A model generated the notes under the pieces. The model saw only the letters and a program-made list of their open reading frames with translations. It made no database searches and was not told the DNA's origin. The translations under genes were made by a program, and so were the position numbers. A stretch of 64,000 bases of DNA from Pseudomonas frederiksbergensis (GTDB lineage: Bacteria; Pseudomonadota; Gammaproteobacteria; Pseudomonadales; Pseudomonadaceae). The stretch's first letter is position 1; each line of letters begins with the position of its first letter. Location of the stretch: the NCBI RefSeq assembly GCF_003732665.1, contig NZ_MOBP01000003.1, positions 124,001 through 188,000 on the forward strand, written 5' to 3'. Positions 1 through 7,626 of this stretch are shown here, one piece after another.

Positions 1-1046
1 TCGGCCGGGAGGATCGCGCCGGGATGCACCAGCACCTGATCGCCGACGCGCAATTCGCTGAGCAGGATCCTTTCGCTCTGGCCATCGGCGCTCAGGCGCA
101 GGCAGGAGGCGGGCAGCAGGTTGACCAGTTGCGCGGTGGCGGCGGCGGTACGTTCCCGGGCGCGGCGCTCCAGGTAGCGCCCGGCCAGCAGGAACAGGGC
201 GAACATGCCGACGGCATCGAAATACAACTCACCGACGCCGGTGATCGAGGTCCAGATCCCGGCGAGATAAGCGCTGCCGATCGCCAGCGACACCGAAACG
301 TCCATGGTCAGGTGTCGGGTGCGCAGGTCGCGCATGGCGCCCTTGAAAAATGGCGCGCAGCTGTAGAAGACGATGGGCGTGGTCAGGAACAGTGCGACCC
401 AGCGCAGGATGGTGTGCAGCTCGGGGCTTAAGTCGATGTTGAATTCCGGCCAGGTGGCCATGGTCGCCATCATCGCCTGGAACCACAGCAAGCCGGCCAC
501 GCCGAGTTGGCGCAGGGCCAGACGGTTTTCGCTGGCCAGTTGTTCGCTGGCGCGGTCGGCTTGATAAGGGTGGGCGACGTAACCGATGTGGCGCAGCTCA
601 CTGAGCACCTGGCTCAGCGGCAATTGCGCGTCGGCCCAGCGCACATGCAGGCGATGATTGGACAGGTTCAGTCGCGCCTCGGCCACCGCTGGCAAGGCGC
701 GCAGGTGTTTCTCGATCAGCCAGCCGCAGGCGGCGCAGCTAATGCCCTCCATGAGCAACGTGGTTTCGGCGAGTTCACCTTCGTGGCGGACGAAGGGCTT
801 CTGAACGTCGGGACGGTCGTACAGCGCCAGTTCGTCCACCAGTTGCACGGGCAAGGTTTCGGGATTGGACGAGGCTTCGCTGCGATGCTGGTAATAACTT
901 TCCAACCCGCCGGCCACGATGGCTTCGGCCACCGCCTGGCAACCCGGGCAGCAGAACTCGCGGGTTTCACCGAGGACGACGGCGGTGAAGCGGCCGCCGG
1001 CCGGGACGGGCAGGGCGCAGTGGTAGCAGGGGGTTGGGGTGGTCAT
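1..1046 (-). CDS. ccoI: CcoI/FixI copper-translocating P1B-type ATPase (N-terminal 348 residues, cut by window edge)
   Basis: Inner-membrane copper pump needed to metallate the cbb3 oxidase. The frame runs leftward off the window with no stop, so only the N-terminal part is seen. It begins MTTPTPCYHC. It has a Cys-rich metal-binding N-terminus (C7/C10, then CCPGC at 32-36), followed by a heavy-metal-associated domain with GISCAAC near residues 101-107. Hydrophobic segments start near residue 190. The transmembrane CPC site and the phosphorylated DKTGT loop would lie outside the window. It is the last visible gene of the leftward ccoG-ccoH-ccoI assembly set, separated from ccoH by a REPIN. ATG at 1046 is the natural start. 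The family is clear; only the missing C-terminus limits the call. Confidence 0.93.
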   Translation of the reverse strand, partial: MTTPTPCYHCALPVPAGGRFTAVVLGETREFCCPGCQAVAEAIVAGGLESYYQHRSEASSNPETLPVQLVDELALYDRPDVQKPFVRHEGELAETTLLMEGISCAACGWLIEKHLRALPAVAEARLNLSNHRLHVRWADAQLPLSQVLSELRHIGYVAHPYQADRASEQLASENRLALRQLGVAGLLWFQAMMATMATWPEFNIDLSPELHTILRWVALFLTTPIVFYSCAPFFKGAMRDLRTRHLTMDVSVSLAIGSAYLAGIWTSITGVGELYFDAVGMFALFLLAGRYLERRARERTAAATAQLVNLLPASCLRLSADGQSERILLSELRVGDQVLVHPGAILPA

Positions 1047-1090
1047 GGGGTTTTCATTATTGCCACTGGATCTGTGTCGTCAGGTAGGGC

Positions 1091-1168
1091 CTCTTCGCGA
1101 GCAAGCCCGCTCCCACAGGGATTTTGTGAACGCCACAAATCCAATGTGGGAGCGGGCTTGCTCGCGAA
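1091..1168. repeat. REPIN, family 1
   Basis: Two inverted REP units (TTCGCGAGCAAGCCCGCTCC and its reverse complement) around a short loop, between ccoH and ccoI. Each unit ends in CCCACA/TGTGGG. It would fold into a long hairpin in the ccoGHI transcript. Confidence 0.9.
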
Positions 1169-1186
1169 TGCGCGAAGCGCAGGCTT

Positions 1187-1726
1187 TTACTTTTTCAAAT
1201 CTTCAGCGCCTTGCAGCGGTTCGTCACCCAGCAGCAGGTCCTTGTCGTGGCTGACCTGTTCTTCCTCGAACATGCGCCAGGTCTTGTCGTCCTGCACGCC
1301 CAGCAACTCGACGAAGCGGCGACCTTCAACCTTGTCGCTCATCTGGCCGATGTAGCGGCCCTGTTCGGTTTCGCTGCGGGTCAGGGTGATCTTGCGGTCC
1401 TTCTCCGGTTGGGTCGGCGAAATCAGGTTCAGCTCGACGGTCTTGGGCTGGCTGTTGCCGCTCAGGCGCAGATCGACTTCACCGGTCAACTCATCCAGAT
1501 GCACGTTGGCGCGCAGTTGCAGGGTCTGGGCCAGCAGTTCACGGTCCAGAGAACGGTTGATACCTTTGCCGGCCTCGTAGTAGTTGTCGTTGACCAGGTT
1601 GTCCGGATTGTTCACGGCAATGGTCACCATGGACAGGGTCAGGGTCACCGAGCAGGCGAGGATCCCGATGATGATCCACGGCCAAAGATGCTTGTACCAA
1701 GGGCTTGCGGCAGTTGCTGCGGGCAT
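1187..1726 (-). CDS. ccoH: CcoH/FixH cbb3 oxidase assembly protein
   Basis: Membrane-anchored assembly factor for cbb3 cytochrome oxidase, 179 residues. One transmembrane helix lies near residues 16-37 (PWIIIGILACSVTLTLSMV), followed by a periplasmic domain with the conserved NPDNLVNDNYYEAGKGINR stretch typical of FixH. An upstream TTG at 1741 is also open, but the ATG at 1726 has a good GAGAGAAG ribosome site just before it. The ccoG stop lies 11 bases upstream, so the two are co-transcribed and probably translationally linked. The call follows from sequence resemblance and position in ccoG-H-I order. Confidence 0.92.
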   Translation of the reverse strand: MPAATAASPWYKHLWPWIIIGILACSVTLTLSMVTIAVNNPDNLVNDNYYEAGKGINRSLDRELLAQTLQLRANVHLDELTGEVDLRLSGNSQPKTVELNLISPTQPEKDRKITLTRSETEQGRYIGQMSDKVEGRRFVELLGVQDDKTWRMFEEEQVSHDKDLLLGDEPLQGAEDLKK

Positions 1727-1737
1727 GATCACTTCTC

Positions 1738-3156
1738 TCAACGAATTTGTGGGCCGATGAACCGGCTCTTGGCTTCAACGTGGACGCTGTCGTCATCCGC
1801 ATCCTTGAGGGTGAATTTCACCTCATTGGTACTCGATGGCAATTGCTCCGGCGCGCTGGACAGCTCCACCGGCTGGCTGAAAATTTCTCCGGCGGCGACT
1901 TTGATCTCACGCTTGCCTTGCAGCTTGAGGTCCGGCAGGCCACTGGCTTCCAGCAGGTACGTGTGGTCGCGCTGGTCCTTGTTCATGATCTTCAGGCTGT
2001 AGACGTTTTCGATCCGGCCTTCGGCGTTCTCGCGGTACAGCACACGGTCCTTGCTGACATCAAACCCCACCAGCGAACGCATGAAGAACGCGGTCACCAG
2101 CAAGCCGATCATGGTCAGCAGCACCAGCGCATAACCAATCAGGCGCGGGCGCAGTTTATGGGTTTTCTGCCCGGACAGGTTGTGTTCGGTGGTGTAGCTG
2201 ATCAGCCCGCGGGGGTAGTCCATCTTGTCCATGATGCTGTCGCAGGCATCGATGCACGCGGCGCAGCCGATGCACTCGATTTGCAGGCCATCGCGGATGT
2301 CGATGCCGGTCGGGCAGACCTGGACGCACATGGTGCAATCGATGCAATCGCCCAGGCCCTGAGCCTTGTAGTCCACGCCTTTCTTGCGCGGACCACGGGA
2401 TTCGCCGCGACGCGGATCGTAGGAAACGATCAGGGTGTCCTTGTCGAACATGACGCTCTGGAAGCGCGCATACGGGCACATGTAAATGCACACCTGCTCG
2501 CGCAGCCAGCCGGCATTGCCGTAGGTGGCGAGGGTGAAGAAGCCGACCCAGAAGTAGGACCAGCCATCGGCCTCACCGGTGAAGAAGTCGATGGTCAGCT
2601 CGCGGATCGGCGAGAAGTAACCGACGAAGGTCATGCCGGTGACGAAACCGATCAACAGCCACAGGCTGTGTTTGCTGAGCTTGCGCAGGAATTTGTTGGC
2701 GCTCATCGGCGTCTTGTCGAGCTTGATGCGCTGGTTGCGATCGCCTTCGGTGACCTTTTCGCACCACATGAAGATCCAGGTCCAGACACTCTGCGGGCAG
2801 GTATAGCCGCACCAGACTCGCCCGGCGTACACGGTGATGAAGAACAGGCCGAAGGCACTGATGATCAGCAGCCCCGAGAGCAGGATGAAATCCTGGGGCC
2901 AGAAGGTCGCGCCGAAGATGAAGAATTTACGTTCCGGCAGGTTCCACCACACGGCCTGATGGCCACCCCAGTTCAACCACACCGTGCCGAAGTACAGCAG
3001 GAACAACGCGGCACCGCCCATCATCCGCAGGTTGCGGAACAGGCCGGTGAAGGCGCGGGTATAGATCTTTTCTCGAGAGGCGTAGAGGTCGACGCTGTTG
3101 TTCGCGTTCTTGTCAGGCGGAGTAACGTCGTGTACCGGAATCTGATTGCTCATCAT
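1738..3156 (-). CDS. ccoG: CcoG/RdxA/FixG polyferredoxin, cbb3 oxidase assembly
   Basis: Membrane iron-sulfur protein, 472 residues, which in characterised homologues reduces copper for cbb3 oxidase assembly. Visible features: about five hydrophobic helices; the WCGYTCPQSVW motif near residue 115; two ferredoxin clusters around residues 270-315 (CIDCTMCVQVCP and CIGCAACIDACD); and a C-terminal Ig-like periplasmic domain from about residue 380. Two adjacent ATGs (3156, 3153) are possible starts; the first is used. It heads the leftward ccoG-H-I unit. A candidate Anr box lies about 165 bases upstream. Confidence 0.94.
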   Translation of the reverse strand: MMSNQIPVHDVTPPDKNANNSVDLYASREKIYTRAFTGLFRNLRMMGGAALFLLYFGTVWLNWGGHQAVWWNLPERKFFIFGATFWPQDFILLSGLLIISAFGLFFITVYAGRVWCGYTCPQSVWTWIFMWCEKVTEGDRNQRIKLDKTPMSANKFLRKLSKHSLWLLIGFVTGMTFVGYFSPIRELTIDFFTGEADGWSYFWVGFFTLATYGNAGWLREQVCIYMCPYARFQSVMFDKDTLIVSYDPRRGESRGPRKKGVDYKAQGLGDCIDCTMCVQVCPTGIDIRDGLQIECIGCAACIDACDSIMDKMDYPRGLISYTTEHNLSGQKTHKLRPRLIGYALVLLTMIGLLVTAFFMRSLVGFDVSKDRVLYRENAEGRIENVYSLKIMNKDQRDHTYLLEASGLPDLKLQGKREIKVAAGEIFSQPVELSSAPEQLPSSTNEVKFTLKDADDDSVHVEAKSRFIGPQIR

Positions 3157-3867
3157 TGCATCCCACGGCAGTGGAAAAATGCCCCGGTCAGTACATGCCG
3201 ACCGCGGTCAAAAAGAGGTGTTGCAGTGGCGCAATGATACGCCTGTCGCTCTAGATCAAGGGTGCGACCTTTGGTCGCGTTGGGAGAAAAGCGAAGATGG
3301 TGTAGCAGATGTAACAAAGCATGATCCAGATCAATTGACTATAGACGATCCACCATTTGCCTTGAGAGCAGCGCGTTGGCGCTGCTCCGTGTCAGGTGGC
3401 GCCTTCAAGTCCTGGGAAGGCGCCCGCCGCCCAGGCCGTCCAGCCCGCCCGAGCCGTTTCCAGGCTCCAGCGCCGAGATGATTTCAGATAGTTGGAAACT
3501 GATTTCAGAATTGGACATGTCATTTCTTCCTTGGTGATGACCTGTGAATGTCTTTCGCTGTCCTTGAAAGCTTCACTTTGGAAGGTGGGCTTTCAAGTGG
3601 TGAAAAACCTACAGGCCGCGAGGCATTCAGTCGATTAAAAATCGATCGCAAATTGTAACGGTCGCACCCTGAAAAGGGGCCGGCCATTTCATCCCTTGGA
3701 AGTGTTGAAAGTATAAAGTTGTTGTTTGTTGTGATTGGTTTCAGAAATATATTAATTTAATTGCCTTGTTTTTTCTGTTTGTGGTTTTTAGGGTTCTGGA
3801 ATAAGTTGTGGTGAGTGCGCTGATAAGTTGCAGTGCACCTATCAATTAATATTGGAAATGGAATTCT
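3157..3867. other. Long non-coding region between ccoG and the metallophosphoesterase gene
   Basis: 711 bases with no convincing gene. It holds the ccoG upstream region with a candidate Anr box (3321-3334), a small GCGACC-TTT-GGTCGC hairpin (3264-3278), and two consecutive perfect 9-bp hairpins (3366-3387, 3398-3424). A further 9-bp inverted repeat with arms CTTGAAAGC (3563-3571) and GCTTTCAAG (3589-3597) follows. From about 3690 composition becomes markedly AT-rich up to the next gene, marking the left part of the inserted block. Confidence 0.7.
3321..3334 (-). promoter_or_regulatory. Candidate Anr/FNR box upstream of ccoG
   Basis: ATGAT-CCAG-ATCAA matches the consensus TTGAT-N4-ATCAA at 9 of 10 fixed positions. 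It lies about 165 bases upstream of the ccoG start. Anr control of cbb3 assembly genes is plausible, but the distance implies a long leader. Confidence 0.45.
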
Positions 3868-4872
3868 ATGAGTATCAAGAAAGGCGCAAGTGTATTTGCG
3901 TGTCTGTGGTTATTATCGTTGGCGACGGTTGCGCATTCGATTGAAAACATGCCTCGTCATATGGTCTTTGCTTCCGATCCGCAATACCCCTGGACGGACA
4001 AGACCGACAGTCGTGAACCGGAACCGCAAGCGGAGTTTGAGAAGCGTGCAAAATGGCTGGTGGAAACCCAGTTCGCCAGCATTGCCGACTTCCGCAAACA
4101 ATTTGGTGGTCAGGCAAATGTACCGTTGATGATTAATGGTGATATGACGGCGTTTGGTCATGGCTGGCAGCGTTCATATATCAATTCGACACTGAAAAAG
4201 TACTTTGAAAAGGATTACTTGTACGGCCTGGGTAATCACGATTATGCGAATAATGTCGATGACTGTTTTAGTAATAATTGCGCTGCTGGCAGTATCGTTG
4301 AGTTTAAGGAGCATCATGAAGGGAAGGTCGATAATTTTGACTTGAAAATAACCGGTGGTTTATTGAATAAGCTGTATTCAGGCAGCCTGGCTTATTCAAA
4401 GAATGTCGGTGAGGTTCATCTGGTTCAGCTCAACTTTGAACCCACTTATGAAGTCAATATTTCCCACGCGCTGAATCCAACGACGTTCAATATTACCCAT
4501 GCACTGGATTGGCTTGAGAGTGATCTGCAAGTGGCCCGGACTCAGGGTTACGCAATCATCATCAACATGCATGCGCCCGACCAATGGAAGGGCACCTGGG
4601 AGCAGAAACGGCGTTTCGCGGAGATGGTTGCAAAGTATGAAGTGACGGCCATTTTTGCCGGTCATTACCATGACGAGGGCGGTTCGACACTGTACCTGGG
4701 TGGGGTGCCAATGTTTCTCAGTGGCAGCGCTTCCCAGCAAACCTATTTGATTGCCAGTTTTTCCGAGGATCGCAAGCAGCTGCACGTCAATCTTGTGGAA
4801 AACAACGAGTGGCACAAGCGTGAGCTGGTGCGGACCGTACCGGTGAAATCGATCTTCGCCAGTCGTCCATGA
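3868..4872 (+). CDS. Secreted calcineurin-like metallophosphoesterase
   Basis: 334 residues with an N-terminal signal peptide (MSIKKGASVFACLWLLSLATVAHS), so probably periplasmic or exported. The two-metal phosphoesterase motifs appear in order: SDPQ (D-x-Q in place of the common D-x-H), NGDMTAFG, GNHDY, NMHAP and GHYHD. The fold and a hydrolytic role are secure; the substrate cannot be told. It is the only rightward gene between leftward cco genes, is clearly AT-richer than its surroundings, and ends next to a decayed copy of the ccoP 3' end. These points suggest acquisition by transfer. ATG at 3868 is preceded by a weak GGAAATGGAATTCT ribosome region. Confidence 0.85.
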   Translation: MSIKKGASVFACLWLLSLATVAHSIENMPRHMVFASDPQYPWTDKTDSREPEPQAEFEKRAKWLVETQFASIADFRKQFGGQANVPLMINGDMTAFGHGWQRSYINSTLKKYFEKDYLYGLGNHDYANNVDDCFSNNCAAGSIVEFKEHHEGKVDNFDLKITGGLLNKLYSGSLAYSKNVGEVHLVQLNFEPTYEVNISHALNPTTFNITHALDWLESDLQVARTQGYAIIINMHAPDQWKGTWEQKRRFAEMVAKYEVTAIFAGHYHDEGGSTLYLGGVPMFLSGSASQQTYLIASFSEDRKQLHVNLVENNEWHKRELVRTVPVKSIFASRP

Positions 4873-4917
4873 AAAAGGCCCCGTCGGTTAGTCACTGGCG
4901 GGACCCTTCGTGGTGTT

Positions 4918-4991
4918 TCAAGCGTTTGCCTTACTGAGCATCCGCCGTCGGAGCCTTCTCGCCGTGAGACAGGCTTAGACGTAAGTGGCCA
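4918..4991 (-). pseudogene. Duplicated, decayed 3' end of ccoP
   Basis: This segment matches the 3' end of intact ccoP1 (5835-5909) with only three substitutions and one deleted base in about 74 positions. The deletion breaks the reading frame, and nothing upstream of the last ~20 codons is present. The preceding bases 4875-4911 also resemble the ccoP terminator hairpin (GGCCCCG...CTGGCGGG) in degraded form. The two copies are direct repeats flanking the toxin-antitoxin pair. Confidence 0.85.
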
Positions 4992-5004
4992 TACTGCCGC
5001 GAAT

Positions 5005-5415
5005 TCATTTATCCCAGGGATTGATCAAAGCAACACCGCTGGATTCAAAATCACCGATGTTTCGGGTGACCACGGTCAGGCCATGAACAAGTGCAGTCGC
5101 AGCGATCAACGCGTCGCTTTCGTTGACTTGATCCGGAACATGCAAGCCGGCACAGCGCAACGCCACGGCGGCATCGACAGGCAGGATTCTGGCATCAAAA
5201 GCCGGCATGACGTGGCGCTTCAACCAGGTGCGTAACACCTTCCCCTGAGCAGGATCACGACGTTCCATTCGAAGAACCCCGGTCTCCAGTTCCTTCAAGG
5301 TAATAGCCGAAATAAACAGGCGTGGTGCAATGATGCTTTTGGCCCAGGCGACAACGTTCGCATCCGCCTGGGGTTTACGCAGTTCAGAAATCACATTGGT
5401 GTCGAGTAAAAACAT
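5005..5415 (-). CDS. PIN-domain ribonuclease toxin (VapC/FitB type)
   Basis: 136 residues. The acidic PIN active site is visible: FLLDTNVISEL at the N-terminus, a Glu near residue 43 (TLKELETG), NESDALIAATA near residue 100, and VTRNIGDF near residue 115. Such toxins cleave RNA and are held inactive by the partner antitoxin. ATG at 5415 shares one base with the antitoxin stop (TGATG), so translation is coupled. Together with the next gene it forms a type II toxin-antitoxin operon inside the insertion within the cco cluster. The RNA target is unknown. Confidence 0.9.
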   Translation of the reverse strand: MFLLDTNVISELRKPQADANVVAWAKSIIAPRLFISAITLKELETGVLRMERRDPAQGKVLRTWLKRHVMPAFDARILPVDAAVALRCAGLHVPDQVNESDALIAATALVHGLTVVTRNIGDFESSGVALINPWDK

Positions 5416-5672
5416 CAAGACAGGTCCACAGGTCGATGAGTGATCACGGCACGCTCGGTTTCGAAGTCAATGTCTGCCGCTTCTGGCATCACGAGGAGGT
5501 CGACGATGTTGGCGTTGCTGCCGGTCAGTTTTTGATACTCCTCAATACTTAGCAGTACGTGAGCCGGCCTGCCACGGTCGGTGATGATAACCGGGCCCTG
5601 ACGTGTGGCTTTTTTGGCACTACTTGTGTCCTGGTTAAATTCACGACTGGAAATCGTGGTGATGGCCATCAT
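5415..5672 (-). CDS. Phd/YefM-family antitoxin
   Basis: 85 residues. The N-terminal half (ITTISSREFNQDTSSAKKA, then GPVIITDRGRPAHVLLSIEEYQKL) is the DNA-binding Phd/YefM fold. The acidic C-terminus (MPEAADIDFETERAV) would wrap the PIN toxin. Start ATG at 5672 follows an AGAGGGG ribosome site. The antitoxin comes first and the toxin overlaps it, the usual order. It probably represses its own promoter, which would lie between 5673 and 5785. Confidence 0.9.
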   Translation of the reverse strand: MMAITTISSREFNQDTSSAKKATRQGPVIITDRGRPAHVLLSIEEYQKLTGSNANIVDLLVMPEAADIDFETERAVITHRPVDLS

Positions 5673-5787
5673 GGCAGCCCCTCTTTAAAGTACTTTGTAG
5701 AAACGTTACTACTCGATGGTCCGTCTCGCAACCCAAGAGGGGGGAGAGCCGCGACCACTGGTCGCCATGATCACGAGTAGGCACAAA

Positions 5788-5828
5788 CAAAACGGCCCCG
5801 CCAATTCACACTGGCGGGGCCGTTTTTT
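5788..5828. terminator. Rho-independent terminator of ccoNOQP-1
   Basis: Strong stem (ACGGCCCCGCCA pairing with TGGCGGGGCCGT) with A-rich and T-rich flanks, so it works in both directions. It lies 20 bases downstream of the ccoP1 stop. Confidence 0.9.
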
Positions 5829-5847
5829 ATTGCATCAAGCGTTTGCC

Positions 5848-6831
5848 TTACTGAGCATCCGCCGCCGGAGCCTTCTCACCGTGAGACAGGCTGTAGACGT
5901 AAGCGGCCAGCAGGTGAACCTTGTCGTTGCCTTGCAGCTGTTCTTGCGCAGGCATCTGGCCCTGACGGCCGTAACGGATGGTCTGCTGCAGTTGCGCGAA
6001 GCTCGAACCGTAGATGAACGCGGCCGGGTGGGTCAGGTTAGGCGCGCCCATGGCTGGGGTGCCTTTGCCTTCCGGACCGTGACATACGGCGCAGTTGGCG
6101 GCGAACAGTTTTTGCCCGGCAACCGGGTCGGCTTTGGTGCCTTCCGGCAGTTTGCGGCCATCGAGGTTGGTCAGCACATACGAGGCAACATCCGAAACGC
6201 CTTGCTCGCCGATCACTTCCGCCCATGCAGGCATGACGGCATGACGGCCGCCCATGATGGTGGTCTTGATGGTTTCCGGCTCGCCGCCCCAGCGCCAGTC
6301 GGCGTCGGTCAGGTTCGGGAAGCCATAAGCGCCCTTGGCGTCGGAACCGTGGCAGACCGAGCAGTTGGAGGCGAACAAACGGCCACCCATCTTCAGGGCT
6401 TGCGGGTCCTTGGCGACCTCTTCAATCGGCATGGAAGCGAATTTGGCGAAGATCGGGCCGAACTTGGCGTCCGACTTGGCCATTTCCTTTTCCCACTCGT
6501 GAACGCCGGTCCAGCCGGTCTGGCCGTTGGCGAACGCGGTCTGCTTGTCGTTATCGAGGTAGTTGTAACCCGGCAGCAGGCCTTTCCAGTTGCCCAGGCC
6601 CGGGTACAGCACCAGGTAGCCCAGGGCGAAGATGATGGTGCCCACGAACAGCATGAACCACCATTTCGGCAGTGGGTTGTCGTACTCCTCGATCCCGTCG
6701 AAGGAGTGGCCAACCGTCTCTTCGGTGGCTTCGCTGCGCTGGCCCTTGCGGGTGGACAGCAGCAGCCAGGTCAGGGCGAAGATCGTACCCAGGCTCAGGA
6801 CTGTGACGTACAGACTCCAGAACGTAGTCAT
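5848..6831 (-). CDS. ccoP1: cbb3 cytochrome c oxidase subunit III, CcoP1 (dihaem c)
   Basis: 327 residues. Dihaem cytochrome subunit passing electrons from soluble cytochromes to the CcoO/CcoN core. Two N-terminal hydrophobic helices ([20 protein letters not shown] and a second near residue 60) anchor two cytochrome c domains with haem sites CSVCH and CAVCH. Start ATG 6831 has AGGAG upstream and overlaps the ccoQ1 stop (ATGA). It is the last gene of the leftward ccoN1-O1-Q1-P1 operon and is closed by the strong hairpin at 5788-5828. A decayed copy of its 3' end lies at 4918-4991. Confidence 0.96.
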   Translation of the reverse strand: MTTFWSLYVTVLSLGTIFALTWLLLSTRKGQRSEATEETVGHSFDGIEEYDNPLPKWWFMLFVGTIIFALGYLVLYPGLGNWKGLLPGYNYLDNDKQTAFANGQTGWTGVHEWEKEMAKSDAKFGPIFAKFASMPIEEVAKDPQALKMGGRLFASNCSVCHGSDAKGAYGFPNLTDADWRWGGEPETIKTTIMGGRHAVMPAWAEVIGEQGVSDVASYVLTNLDGRKLPEGTKADPVAGQKLFAANCAVCHGPEGKGTPAMGAPNLTHPAAFIYGSSFAQLQQTIRYGRQGQMPAQEQLQGNDKVHLLAAYVYSLSHGEKAPAADAQ

Positions 6832-7013
6832 TCTTTGTTACTCCTAGAAGCTTGCTCGACGTGCTTGATGGCTTCGGGATCATCCGCGAAAGGCAGCAAG
6901 GTCGCGTCTTCAAACTCCGACTTGCGCTTGGGGCTGAACACCCACAACGCCAGACCGATAAAGGCCACCATCACGACAACGGTGCCCAGGCCACGAATCA
7001 TCCCGATATCCAT
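6828..7013 (-). CDS. ccoQ1: cbb3 oxidase subunit CcoQ1
   Basis: 61-residue single-helix membrane protein ([22 protein letters not shown]) of the CcoQ/FixQ type, which stabilises the oxidase complex. The polar tail contains the family's LLPFADD stretch. Its stop overlaps the ccoP1 start by four bases, and ccoO1 ends five bases upstream, so translation is tightly coupled. Confidence 0.93.
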   Translation of the reverse strand: MDIGMIRGLGTVVVMVAFIGLALWVFSPKRKSEFEDATLLPFADDPEAIKHVEQASRSNKE

Positions 7014-7017
7014 CAGA

Positions 7018-7626
7018 TCACCGTTTGCTTTTGATGATGGTGCCCAGGCCTTGCAGATAGGCCACCAGCGCGTCCATTTCGGTCTTGCCCTTCACCGCAT
7101 CCTTGGCACCGGCGATGTCTTCGTCGGTGTAAGGGACGCCGAGCGTGCGCAAGACTTCCAGTTTCTTGGCGGTGTCTTTGCCGTCGAGCTTGTTTTCCAC
7201 GAGGAACGGGTAGGCCGGCATTTTCGACTCAGGCACGACGTTGCGCGGGTTGTACAAGTGCGCACGTTGCCAGTCATCGGAGTAACGACCGCCGACGCGG
7301 GCCAGGTCCGGGCCGGTACGCTTGGAACCCCACAGGAACGGGTGGTCCCAGACGCTTTCACCGGCGACCGAGTAGTGGCCGTAACGTTCGGTTTCAGCAC
7401 GGAACGGGCGGATCATCTGCGAGTGGCAGCCGACACAACCGTTGGCGATGAACACGTCGCGTCCTTCGACTTCAAGCGCGGGGCGAGGCTTCATGCCTTC
7501 GACCGGCTTGTTGGTGACGTCCTGGAAAAACAGCGGAACGATCTGGGTCAGGCCGCCGATGCTGACGGCGATGACCATGAAGAAGGCCAGCAGGCCAATA
7601 TTCTTCTCGACTGCTTCATGCTTCAT
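7018..7626 (-). CDS. ccoO1: cbb3 cytochrome c oxidase subunit II, CcoO1 (monohaem c)
   Basis: 202 residues. Monohaem cytochrome subunit of cbb3 oxidase with one N-terminal anchor helix ([20 protein letters not shown]) and one haem site, CVGCH, near residue 65, followed by [18 protein letters not shown], strongly conserved in the family. The start shares a base with the ccoN1 stop (TGATG). The paralogue at 10704-11312 has identical length and very similar sequence, pointing to an old operon duplication. Confidence 0.96.
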   Translation of the reverse strand: MKHEAVEKNIGLLAFFMVIAVSIGGLTQIVPLFFQDVTNKPVEGMKPRPALEVEGRDVFIANGCVGCHSQMIRPFRAETERYGHYSVAGESVWDHPFLWGSKRTGPDLARVGGRYSDDWQRAHLYNPRNVVPESKMPAYPFLVENKLDGKDTAKKLEVLRTLGVPYTDEDIAGAKDAVKGKTEMDALVAYLQGLGTIIKSKR

